Positions 33,826 to 42,300 of a DNA stretch of 47,522 nt are shown piece after piece. Source of the DNA: Pumilibacter intestinalis (GTDB taxonomy: Bacteria > Bacillota > Clostridia > Christensenellales > Pumilibacteraceae); NCBI RefSeq assembly GCF_943193005.1, contig NZ_CALPCH010000019.1:1-47522 (forward strand). The letters are read 5' to 3'. How positions within the stretch are numbered: the stretch's first letter is position 1; each line of letters begins with the position of its first letter. Under the pieces are notes generated by a model that saw only the letters and a list, made by a program, of their open reading frames with translations, was not told the DNA's origin and did no database searches. The translations under genes were made by a program, and so were the position numbers.

Positions 33826-35346
33826 ATGTTAATTTATCCGTCCGTTGAAAGCCTGCTCTATTACGCGCAGTCGCACCTGCTTTTAGACGACCTCGACGTG
33901 GTTTGGGCGAGAAACCTCATTCTCGACGAGCTCAAGCTCACCGACTACGTGCAGTACGAGGTGGACTACGAGGCAATAGAGTCGCTCGACCGCCCCGACA
34001 CGGTGCTTGCGCCGCTCGTAAATTACGCAGTGGATAACGGCATAATCACCGAGGACAAGCGCGAATATTTCGGCGGCAAACTCATGAACATAGTTTGCAA
34101 ACGCCCCGGCGAAATCGCCGATATATTCGACGAACAGCACCGCAAAAATCCCGTTAAAGCGTTCGATTGGCTTTACGACTACGGCGTAAAGAGCGATTAC
34201 GTTAAACTCACCAAAATAGGCGAGAATATCAAGTGGGAAGCTAAAGGAACTCGCGGCAAGCTCGAAATCACCATCAACACCTGCCGCCCCGAAAAGAACA
34301 ACAAAGACACCGAGGCCGCGCTCAAGGCTACGAAATCGGGGTATCCCGCTTGCACCATATGCAAAGAAAACGAGGGCTACGCGCACGGCTCGCAGATACG
34401 CCAAACGCTTCGCACCGTTCCTCTCGAGCTCGGCGGCGAAGAGTGGTTTTGGCAGTTCTCGCCCTATGCATATTTCAATCAGCACGGCATTGCGGTAAAC
34501 TCCGAGCACGTTCCCATGAAGGTGGACGATTCCACCATAGTTAAACTGTTCGACTTTATAGACTTTATGCCCGGCTACTTTATAGGTTGCAACGCCGCGC
34601 TTCCGCGCATAGGCGGCAGCGTTCTCACGCACGACCATTTCCAGGGCGGCGCGAAGCTCATGCCCATGCACAAGGCGGGCGCGCTCGTAAAACTCAAGAA
34701 CAAAGAGTATCCGTATATAGATATGTGCATTGTGGACTGGTACAACTCGGTGCTTCGTCTCGCTTGCTCCAACCGCGAAAAACTCATAGAGTTCGCTCAA
34801 AAGGTGAACAACGCATGGCAGGATTACTCCGACGAGAGCGTGGGCGTGATTGCCAAAACGAGCGAACAGCACAACGCCGTTACTCCCATAGTGCGCAAGG
34901 CGGACGATAAGTACGTAATAGATATAATCTTGCGCAACAACCGCACGACCGACGAGTATCCCGACGGAATATTCCACGCTCACCCCGAGTATCACAATAT
35001 AAAGAGCGAGAGCATAGGGCTTATTGAGGCGATGGGCTTGTTCGTTCTTCCCGGCAGACTCGCTCGTCAAACCGCCGAAATCGAAAAATATCTCACCAAA
35101 GAGGAAAAATATTCGGAGGCGAAACTCGCGCCCGATATGCTTTGCCACAAAAACATGATAGAGCGACTTGTAAAAGCGGTAGGCTCGAGCAAAATAAGCC
35201 CCGTGGAAGCAAAGCTCAACATAAAAGACGAAATAAACCGCGTTTGCGAGGAAATACTCGTAAACACCGCGGTGTTCAAGCCCGACGAACAGGGCAAAGC
35301 CGCCTTCCTCAAATTCCTCGCAACTTTGGACATAGCCGAAAAGTAA
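33826..35346 (+). CDS. galT: UDP-glucose--hexose-1-phosphate uridylyltransferase, Firmicute type
   Basis: The product is 506 residues, the length of the long Firmicute GalT class. The active-site motif HDHFQGG has His269 and His271 followed by Gln273; the histidine before Phe-Gln is the expected uridylylated nucleophile. TCRPEKNNKD, GYPACTICKENEGY and SEQHNAVTPI are further family marks. It exchanges UMP between UDP-glucose and galactose-1-phosphate in the Leloir pathway, so it fits galactose released by the GH42 enzyme, though it lies 15 kb away. No galK or galE is in the window. AAAGGAG precedes the ATG. Confidence 0.93.
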   Translation: MLIYPSVESLLYYAQSHLLLDDLDVVWARNLILDELKLTDYVQYEVDYEAIESLDRPDTVLAPLVNYAVDNGIITEDKREYFGGKLMNIVCKRPGEIADIFDEQHRKNPVKAFDWLYDYGVKSDYVKLTKIGENIKWEAKGTRGKLEITINTCRPEKNNKDTEAALKATKSGYPACTICKENEGYAHGSQIRQTLRTVPLELGGEEWFWQFSPYAYFNQHGIAVNSEHVPMKVDDSTIVKLFDFIDFMPGYFIGCNAALPRIGGSVLTHDHFQGGAKLMPMHKAGALVKLKNKEYPYIDMCIVDWYNSVLRLACSNREKLIEFAQKVNNAWQDYSDESVGVIAKTSEQHNAVTPIVRKADDKYVIDIILRNNRTTDEYPDGIFHAHPEYHNIKSESIGLIEAMGLFVLPGRLARQTAEIEKYLTKEEKYSEAKLAPDMLCHKNMIERLVKAVGSSKISPVEAKLNIKDEINRVCEEILVNTAVFKPDEQGKAAFLKFLATLDIAEK

Positions 35347-35677
35347 ACTTTATTGCTACGCGAAAAAAAGTCCTCTCACCGAGAGAGGGCTTTTTTTGCT
35401 TGCGGCGGGGAGTTAACCGTTTCAATATGAATTTAACCGCCGAACGGGCGAGAATAAAGCCGAGCAGTTCGGCGATAACGGCGTAGGGGAAGAACTGTCC
35501 GAGCGTAAAAAAATACATTACGGCGAGATGCGCCGTCACCGCCGCAAGAGCCACGGCAACGTCGGCGGGTACGGCGAACGCAAGCCCCCACTTTTTTCGC
35601 AGCGGCGAAAAAGCTCCTTCCGCTATGCCGCACAAAACGCCCGCGGCGAAACAGAGCAAGAAAATCCCGAGCGTCAT
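35309..35677 (-). CDS. yabQ: Spore cortex protein YabQ
   Basis: The product is 122 residues. Residues 1-80 contain about three transmembrane helices (IFLLCFAAGVLCGIAEGAF and following), and a basic tail LKRLTPRRKQKK comes next, as in YabQ. In Bacillus subtilis YabQ sits in the forespore membrane and is needed for cortex formation. Its ATG overlaps the yabP stop in ATGA. Oddly, the last 30 or so codons run through the bidirectional terminator and 38 bases into the end of convergent galT. The natural end may be here, or the tail may reflect loss of an earlier stop. Confidence 0.75.
   Translation of the reverse strand: MTLGIFLLCFAAGVLCGIAEGAFSPLRKKWGLAFAVPADVAVALAAVTAHLAVMYFFTLGQFFPYAVIAELLGFILARSAVKFILKRLTPRRKQKKPSLGERTFFRVAIKFTFRLCPKLRGI
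35363..35397. terminator. Bidirectional terminator
   Basis: AAAAAAAGTCCTCTC pairs with GAGAGGGCTTTTTTT with one G-T pair and a five-base loop. It lies after galT on the plus strand and inside the 3' part of yabQ on the minus strand. Confidence 0.85.
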
Positions 35678-35946
35678 TTGAAAATGCGTTTAATGAGCGA
35701 CTGCTTTGCGCCGCTGTACTTGAGCGAGTTTACGGTCCCCTCGAAATCGAGAGTGCCGTCGTCGGCGTTGAACTTGATTATTTTGAGATTTTCGCCCGTA
35801 ATGCTTAAGTTGCCGCAACTCGAAACGAGGCACAAAGAGGTATCGCAAGACGATATCACTTTTTCTATGCCGGTGAGATAGCCTTTGTTGCGCTCCGAAA
35901 GTTTCAGTTCGTGATTGCGGCGCGGTTTGTTTTCGGTTTTTTCCAT
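35674..35946 (-). CDS. yabP: Spore coat/cortex protein YabP
   Basis: The product is 90 residues. NHELKLSERNKGYLTGIEKV, LVSSCGNLSITGENLKI and GTLDFEGTVNSLKYS follow the YabP pattern closely. The start is ATG35946, since GAGGTGAT, a full Shine-Dalgarno, lies just upstream; a GTG at 35955 lies within it. On the minus strand CATATAAAT (35971-35963) resembles a sigma-E -10 element, which would fit known mother-cell control of yabP, but I see no convincing -35. It overlaps yabQ by four bases. Together they indicate a spore-forming organism. Confidence 0.82.
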   Translation of the reverse strand: MEKTENKPRRNHELKLSERNKGYLTGIEKVISSCDTSLCLVSSCGNLSITGENLKIIKFNADDGTLDFEGTVNSLKYSGAKQSLIKRIFK

Positions 35947-36011
35947 GAATATCACCTCGACAATTTATATGCGGCGAGAGTATAAAATAACACATTTTGC
36001 GTTCAAATAGG

Positions 36012-36040
36012 TTGCTTTTTTTCGGCTTCTTTGCTACAAT
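36012..36040 (+). promoter_or_regulatory. Promoter of tex
   Basis: TTGCTT at 36012-36017 and TACAAT at 36035-36040 have a 17-bp spacer. Transcription would start near 36047, giving a leader of about 225 bases that carries the tandem repeats. Confidence 0.6.
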
Positions 36041-36076
36041 ATATAGGCGTTTGCATTAGTGCGGATTGCTCATTAT

Positions 36077-36272
36077 CCGAGAGGTAAAAGACTCGAGGAG
36101 ATAATAGGCGTCAGAACCGATAACCTACTGTCCGAGAGGAAAAAGCTCGAGGAGATAATAGGCGTCAGAACCGATAACCTACTGTCCGAGAGGTAAAAAG
36201 CTCGAGGGGATAATGTGAATCCGAACAGATAACTCACTGTCCGAGAATTAAAAGAAATCCGAGAGGTAAAAA
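36077..36272 (+). repeat. 54-55 bp tandem repeats in the tex leader
   Basis: Units start at 36077, 36132 and 36186 (55, 54 and 55 bp), followed by a decayed start at 36241 and a last partial unit at 36259. Each begins CCGAGAGGTAAAA or a close variant. The first two continue CTCGAGGAGATAATAGGCGT, then CAGAACCGATAACCTACTGT. The third has drifted in its second half. CGAG and CTCG in each full unit can pair, leaving AGG in the loop. The partial unit supplies the ribosome-binding site of tex. Confidence 0.9.
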
Positions 36273-36273
36273 A

Positions 36274-38622
36274 ATGGATATTGTAAAGAAACTGAGCGAA
36301 GAGTTTACCATGCGAGCCGACTACGCGGCAAATATAGTAACTCTTCTCGACGACGGCAACACCATACCGTTTATAGCGCGTTACCGCAAGGAAATGCACG
36401 GCGCGTGCGACGACCAAGTGTTGCGCGAATTTGCCGACAGGCTCACGTACTTGCGCAACCTCGTAAAGCGCAAAGAAGAGGTGCAAGCGGCGATTGAAGC
36501 GCAGGAAAAATGGACGGACGAGCTCAAAGTCGCGCTCGACGCCGCCGTTACGCTCACCGAGGTGGAAGATATCTACCGCCCGTATAAGCAGAAAAAGAAA
36601 ACTCGCGCGTCGGTTGCAATAGAGAAAGGACTCGAGCCGCTCGCCGACGTAATAATGGCGCAGGAACTTACAAGCGGCGACGTGCTTGCCGTTTGCGCTC
36701 CGTACGTTAACGAAGAAAAGGGCGTTGCCACGGCGGAGGAAGCTCTCGCGGGCGCGAAAGATATTATCGCCGAGCGCATTTCGGACGACGCGAACATAAG
36801 AAAGAGTTTGCGTTCGCTCATGTACGAGATAGCCACGCTCGACGCAAAACTCGACCCCAAAGACCAAAACAACCCCAAAAAGGTTACTTACGAAATGTAC
36901 GCCGAATTTTCCGAAAAGATTTCGGCTATACCCAGCCACAGAATTTTGGCTGTTAACCGCGGCGAAGCCGACGAGTGCCTTAAGGTGAGTCTTAAGGCTG
37001 ACGAGGAAACCGCGCTCAATAAGATTAAAGCGTACTATAAAAAGGAAAGCATATTTTCCGCGGTTATGGACGACGTGGTTGCCGACAGCTACGAGCGACT
37101 CATTTTCCCGTCTATAGAGCGCGAGGTGAGAAACGAGCTTACCGAAAAAGCGGACGAACAGGCGATTAAGATGTTCGAGCAGAACTTAAAACCCCTTCTC
37201 ATGCAACCGCCGCTCAAAGGCAAAGTGATACTCGGGCTCGACCCCGCGTACCGCACGGGTTGCAAAATAGCGGTTATAGACTCCATGGGCAACGTGCTCG
37301 ACCACACGGTGATATATCCCACGCCGCCGCAGAAGAAAACCGAGGAAGCCAAAGCCGCGCTTAAAAAACTTATAGATAAGCACAACGTAGACGTAATAAG
37401 CATAGGCAACGGCACGGCGAGCAAAGAGAGCGAGATATTCGTAGCCGAGCTTATAAAAGAGTGCAGTCGTCCGCTTTCTTACGCGGTTGTAAACGAGGCG
37501 GGCGCAAGCGTGTATTCGGCGAGCAAACTCGGCGCGGAAGAATTCCCCGACCTTACCGTGGAGTACCGCAGTGCAATATCCATAGCTCGCCGTCTGCTCG
37601 ACCCGCTTGCCGAGCTCATCAAAATAGACGTAAAGAGCATAGGAGTGGGGCAGTATCAGCACGATATGCCGCAAAAGCGACTCACCGAGGTGCTCACGGG
37701 CGTGGTGGAAGATTGCGTTAACAGCGTCGGCGTAGACCTGAACACCGCGTCTTACAGTCTTTTGGCGTTTGTGTCGGGGCTCAACACCTCCATAGCCAAA
37801 AATATAGTGAAATACCGCGAAACCAAGCCGTTCACCTCGCGCGAACAGCTCCGCGAAGTTCCCAAACTCGGACCCAAAGCGTTCGAGCAGTGCGCGGGCT
37901 TCTTGAGAATAACGGACGGCAACAACGTGCTCGATAACACCGCCGTTCACCCCGAAGCGTACGCCGCAACCGAAAAGTTGCTCGCCCGTTACGGCAAGAG
38001 CGACGAAGACGTAAAGGCGGGCAAGCTCGAAGATATAAAAGGCAAAGTAAACGCAGAGGGAAGCGGCAAAGTAGCCGAAGAGCTCGGAGTGGGCGAGCCT
38101 ACGCTTTTGGACGTGCTCGAAGAGATAATCAAGCCGGGTCGCGATATCCGCGACGCCCTTCCGCCGCCGCTCCTCAGAGCCGATTTAATGGATATAAACG
38201 ACCTCAAAGAGGGCATGGAGCTTACGGGCACGGTGCGCAACGTAATAGATTTCGGCGCGTTTGTGGATATAGGAGTTCACCACGACGGACTCGTGCATAT
38301 TTCCGAAATTTCGGATAGGTTTATAAAGCACCCGAGCGAGGCTCTCAAAGTGGGCGACGTGGTGCGCGTGCGCGTTATAGGCGTAGACCCCGCCAAAAAG
38401 CGCATAAACTTGAGCATGAAAGACCCCAACGCCCCCAAAGCGGTGCGCGTTCAGCCCGAGCGCAGAAACGGAAACAACAATAACAACCGCAACCGCGACA
38501 ACAAAGACAACCGCGCCAACCGCGGAAATTTCAACAACCGCCCCGACCGCAACGGCTCTCGTCCCGAACGCAGTTTAGACGATATGTTGAAGGCGTTGCA
38601 GAGCAAGTTTTCCAAGAAATAA
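36274..38622 (+). CDS. tex: Tex-family S1 RNA-binding protein
   Basis: The product is 782 residues, near the family norm. In order it has the Tex N-terminal region (FIARYRKEMHGACDDQVLRE), a YqgF-like nuclease-fold domain (ILGLDPAYRTGCKIAVID), helix-hairpin-helix repeats (VDLNTASYSLLAFVSGL), and an S1 domain (about 645-715, LTGTVRNVIDFGAFVDIGVH). Tex proteins bind nucleic acid and affect transcription and stress tolerance. An Asn/Arg/Asp-rich tail of about 40 residues (NGNNNNNRNRDNKDNRANRG) ends in a short helix, an unusual addition. The start ATG follows GAGAGG, which belongs to the last copy of the leader repeat. Confidence 0.93.
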   Translation: MDIVKKLSEEFTMRADYAANIVTLLDDGNTIPFIARYRKEMHGACDDQVLREFADRLTYLRNLVKRKEEVQAAIEAQEKWTDELKVALDAAVTLTEVEDIYRPYKQKKKTRASVAIEKGLEPLADVIMAQELTSGDVLAVCAPYVNEEKGVATAEEALAGAKDIIAERISDDANIRKSLRSLMYEIATLDAKLDPKDQNNPKKVTYEMYAEFSEKISAIPSHRILAVNRGEADECLKVSLKADEETALNKIKAYYKKESIFSAVMDDVVADSYERLIFPSIEREVRNELTEKADEQAIKMFEQNLKPLLMQPPLKGKVILGLDPAYRTGCKIAVIDSMGNVLDHTVIYPTPPQKKTEEAKAALKKLIDKHNVDVISIGNGTASKESEIFVAELIKECSRPLSYAVVNEAGASVYSASKLGAEEFPDLTVEYRSAISIARRLLDPLAELIKIDVKSIGVGQYQHDMPQKRLTEVLTGVVEDCVNSVGVDLNTASYSLLAFVSGLNTSIAKNIVKYRETKPFTSREQLREVPKLGPKAFEQCAGFLRITDGNNVLDNTAVHPEAYAATEKLLARYGKSDEDVKAGKLEDIKGKVNAEGSGKVAEELGVGEPTLLDVLEEIIKPGRDIRDALPPPLLRADLMDINDLKEGMELTGTVRNVIDFGAFVDIGVHHDGLVHISEISDRFIKHPSEALKVGDVVRVRVIGVDPAKKRINLSMKDPNAPKAVRVQPERRNGNNNNNRNRDNKDNRANRGNFNNRPDRNGSRPERSLDDMLKALQSKFSKK

Positions 38623-38626
38623 AAAT

Positions 38627-38892
38627 AAGCCTTTTGATGTCAAAAGGCTTGCGAAAACCATGAAGGGAGGGGCGATTTCGACGCGCCCCTCCCTTTCAAA
38701 ACCCTCCTGCCACGACTTCTCTGCGAGAAGCAAAAAAGGCTGAAAACGAGTAAAACCTGATTTACCGTGATTTAGCCGTTTCGCTTCCCGAAGGGAAGTC
38801 GTTTAGAAGGGGGAGTTAAGAGGGGGAATACAATCGAAAGTATTCCCCCTCTTACCTTTTTTCGCTGAGCCTTTTTGAGGTCAAAAAGGCTC
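38627..38892. repeat. Cluster of strong hairpins, possible MITE-like element
   Basis: The stretch is noncoding. It opens with AAGCCTTTTGA/TCAAAAGGCTT (38627-38650) and closes with a near twin, GAGCCTTTTTGA/TCAAAAAGGCTC (38867-38892). Inside are a 12-bp stem (38663-38674 with 38684-38695), an inverted pair CCCTCCTGCCACGACTTC (38702-38719) and GAAGTCGTTTAGAAGGGGG (38795-38813), and a perfect 14-bp stem (38818-38831 with 38840-38853). The last is followed by ACCTTTTTT and could terminate tex transcription. Confidence 0.75.
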
Positions 38893-38927
38893 ATTGTGGC
38901 AATTGCAACCAAATGCTATCGGAGCAT

Positions 38928-39134
38928 TTAATTGCGGGCGGATGCACCCTTGGCTTTTGCCGACGTAGAGCTTTTCGCCGACTTCGAAGAGCAGCATTTC
39001 TGCGTTTTGCTTGCGGTGCTCTTAGCCGAAGTAGCTTTGCTTTGAGCAGTTTTACTCTGAGTCGCCTTGCTTGCGGCGGCTTTCTGAGTAGGTCTGTTCT
39101 GCGCGCTCTTGGTCTTGTTTTGCGTAGTAGCCAT
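38928..39134 (-). CDS. Small Lys/Ala/Ser/Thr-rich histone H1-like protein
   Basis: The product is 68 residues, strongly basic, with no acidic residue seen. It is nearly all Lys, Ala, Ser, Thr and Gln in short repeats (ASKATQSKTAQSKATSAKST), with a single Cys-Cys in TQKCCSSKSAK. AAGGAG lies eight bases upstream of the ATG, which supports translation. The composition resembles the tails of histone H1-like bacterial nucleoid proteins such as Hc1 and alanine/lysine-rich DNA-binding proteins; I infer DNA or RNA binding. It diverges from the giant LRR gene. No promoter could be fixed with confidence. Confidence 0.65.
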   Translation of the reverse strand: MATTQNKTKSAQNRPTQKAAASKATQSKTAQSKATSAKSTASKTQKCCSSKSAKSSTSAKAKGASARN

Positions 39135-39196
39135 GTTCTTACATCTCCTTGGTAACGGGCTGCGTTACAGTAGTATTATTAACAACGCGAAAAAAA

Positions 39197-39212
39197 CTAT
39201 ACACGTGTGTAG
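39197..39212. promoter_or_regulatory. Near-palindrome between divergent genes
   Basis: CTATACACGTGTGTAG is a 16-bp inverted repeat with one mismatched pair, centred on CACGTG. It lies between the histone-like gene and the LRR lipoprotein gene, about 30 bases upstream of the latter's -35 box. It could be a regulator site; nothing more can be said. Confidence 0.4.
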
Positions 39213-39243
39213 AGATTTTTTTGTGAAATTTTATGAGAAACTA

Positions 39244-39273
39244 TTGACAAAACAATGCGCATTGTATTATAAT
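39244..39273 (+). promoter_or_regulatory. Promoter of the giant LRR lipoprotein gene
   Basis: TTGACA at 39244-39249 and TATAAT at 39268-39273 are both perfect, with an 18-bp spacer. The start site would be near 39280, about 98 bases before the ATG. Confidence 0.85.
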
Positions 39274-39289
39274 TGTATGCAATAATATA

Positions 39290-39356
39290 ATATACAACGG
39301 CAACGACGCTGTGCGAGGATATCTCGCGCGGCGTCGATTTGCATTATATTGTATAT
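39290..39356 (+). other. Long hairpin in the mRNA leader
   Basis: ATATACAA (39290-39297) pairs with TTGTATAT (39349-39356). Inside, GACGC (39305-39309) pairs with GCGTC (39331-39335) and GCGAG (39313-39317) with CTCGC (39323-39327), leaving the loop GATAT. It occupies most of the leader just upstream of the Shine-Dalgarno (GGAGGTG). No T-run follows, so it is not a typical terminator. Confidence 0.65.
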
Positions 39357-39377
39357 ACTAATTCGGAGGTGCTCTGT

Positions 39378-42300
39378 ATGAAAAGACCTGCAAAAAAGAT
39401 GCTGTTGTGCGTGTTTACCGCTCTTTTGCTTGCGGCGAGCATGCTGTTTGTGGCTTGTTCCGACAACCCCGAACCTCAAAAACCCGAGCCGGGCGCGGAG
39501 TCGGGCGTATATTATTACGACTCGACGGACGGCGAGTATCTGCTCACGCTGTCCGACGGCGACAAGTTCGCGCTCGATATGGGCGAGGGCAGGAAATATT
39601 CGGGCACGTATTCGCTTAAGGGCGAAAAGCTCGAGCTTTCGTTTGCCACTCCCGTAGAAGACGCGAATATTTCGGCGACTTATAAGCAAGAGACGGTAAC
39701 GCTCACTTTCGGAACGAGCACAATGCGCTTTATAAGAAAGGTTGAGTATAAAGTTACGTTTGACAGCAACGGCGGCAGTGCGGTTGCGGAACAAACCGTG
39801 ATAAACGGCAAAACTCTGAATAAACCCGCCGACCCCGTAAAAGAAAACAGCACCTTTATTTGGTGGTATACCGATAACAATAAGTTCGAAAATCCGTTTG
39901 CGTTCGGCTCTCGGCCCGTAACCGCGCCGCTCACTCTGTACGCGCGTTGGGCGGGCATGCCCACGGAAAAGGAATATACCGTTAAGTTCGACCTCAACTA
40001 CGAGGACGCGAACAACAATATTCCCGCGGTAACCACGATAGCTGGCAAACTCTATATCACTATGCCCGCGCCCGAGCGCGAGGGCTACGTGTTTAACGGC
40101 TGGTACGTTTCCACCGCTCACAGCGGCGACAAACTTTCGTATCCCGTTACCGAAAACATAACGTTCGAAGAAAATACCACCGTGTACGCTTGTTGGAGCG
40201 CAGTGCCTACGGGCAGTAAGCTCGCAACTCCCAAAGTAACCGTTTCCGCAAACGGCGTTTCGTGGGAGCGCGTTTCGAGCGCGGCGCAGTACGCCTACAA
40301 AATCACCAACCCCGATAATACCGTGTCGCAAAACGGACAGGGAAGCACTCCGAGCACCTCGGTTGAATATAATTTCGATAAACCGGGCGAGTACAAAGTC
40401 GAGATAACCGCCATACACAGTGCTACAGCCAACAATTCCGATACTGCCGTGCGTTACTACACGGGGAAATCGCTTGCTCGCGTTTCCCGCTTTACCGTAA
40501 CCGACGGAAACGTGCTCACTTTCGATAAAGTTGCAAACGCAACGGGCTACAGAATTACCGTTGTGTGCGGCAACTCCGCCCACACGCACATAGACGAGAA
40601 TATTTCGGATATAGGCGAGGGCGATACCGTAAGCTATAACTTTGCGGGTTGCCCCATGATTGAGGGCGGCATACGCTTTACCGTAACGGCTTTTGCAACG
40701 GGCTACGTTTCGAGCATAAGCGAAACTTTCGTATTCGACCGCACTCTTGCCGCGGTAGAAGGACTTGCGTTTAATGCCGAAACTTCGGTTCTCACGTGGA
40801 ACGCCGTGGATAACGCCGAGCAATACGAGGTAAAAGTAGCAAACAATGCCGCAGTGAAAGTTACGGGCACGGAATACAGCCTTAAAGAATTAGCGGCAGG
40901 TGAATATACCGTTTCGGTTAAGCCCGTTGCCTTCGGCTACAATTCTCCCGCCGCCGCTACGCTCGAATGCGAAAAGGTCGGCAAAGCCGCTCCCGCAAAC
41001 GTGAAACTCGAGGGCACCACTCTCAAGTGGGATAAAGTGGGCGAAGAAAATAACTACACCGTGCTTTTCAACGGCGAAGAAATCTCCGTAAACGGAGCTA
41101 CGGAGATTAACCTTGCCCAAAAACTCACCGCTGTTGCGAACGGAACGGAATGTTCGGTTGCCGTAAAAGTAGCGGGCGACGGCAACGCCTACAGCCGCGC
41201 CATAGTAGGCAAAAAAGGCGTGCTCGAGGGCAAGATAGCGTATGCCGACGGCGCGATAAGTTGGCAACCCGCTTTCGGCGCAACCGAATACGAAATATCG
41301 GTTAACGGCGAAACCGCTAAAACTACCGCTAACACCTCTTTCGATTTGAATATTACCGCCGCGGGAACTTGCGAAATAACCGTTAAGGTAAGCGGAGCGC
41401 AAAACGGCATAAGCGATTCCGTTGTTTTCCTTCAAATTACGCTCAACGTAAACGGCGGAAATGCGCTCGATAAAACCGAAATTTATCTTGCCGACGGCGA
41501 CAAACTGCAATTGCCCGCCGAAATCGTAAAAGATAACTACGTGTTTGCCGGTTGGTACGACTCCGCGAACGGACCGGAAGGCAACGGCAGAAAATACGAG
41601 AGCGGCGAAATCTTCCGCGGCGCTCAAAATATAGAGTTGTACGCCTACTACACGCCCAAGCCGTTTACCGTGCAGTTTGATTTGGGTGATGAGGGCAGCG
41701 GCTCTATAGCCGACGCAACCGTTTATTACAACGAAAACTTTACGTTGCCCGTACCCACGCCCCAAAACTCCGTAATGTCGTTTACGGGCTGGTATAGCGC
41801 GGCGGGCGGAACGGGAACTCAGTATACAGACGCTAACGGCGTAGGCATAGGAACGTGGAAATATACAGACTCCGACACCGTTACTTTATATGCGGGTTGG
41901 ATGAACGGCGCGTTAATCTTCGAGCTTAATCAAACGGGAACGGGCTACAAACTTACATCGGGCGAAAAAGCGGGTTTACTTACCGAACTTACCGTGCCCG
42001 AGGAATACAACAGACTCCCCGTTTTGGAGGTGGGCGATTTCCGCTACGGCTACAATCTTAAAACCGTGAATATACCCAACACCGTAACTTATATTGCGCA
42101 GACAGCTTTTGCCAATTGCTCAAAACTTACCGAAATAAACATTACGGATGCGGGCGCGGAGACGCCTACGTATATATCCGAAAACGGCATAGTTTATTTG
42201 CCTGCCGACGCGCAAAAAGGACTTACAAAGTCTTACTATATTTTGCCTACGGCGGTTACGGGCGAGTTTACCGTGGATAAAGAAATAAACAATATCGCGG

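Noticed and set aside
36077-36272. CRISPR or short peptide repeats upstream of tex
   Set aside because: Units are adjacent without spacers, and 54/55-bp lengths break any common reading frame.
38913-39155. 80-codon plus-strand frame opposite the histone-like gene
   Set aside because: The Arg/Leu/Ser-rich product is the shadow of the Lys/Ala/Ser codons; only the minus-strand frame has a Shine-Dalgarno.
39267-40823. 518-codon antisense frame over the start of the giant LRR gene
   Set aside because: It runs across the promoter and leader of the plus-strand gene and shows no recognisable protein features.
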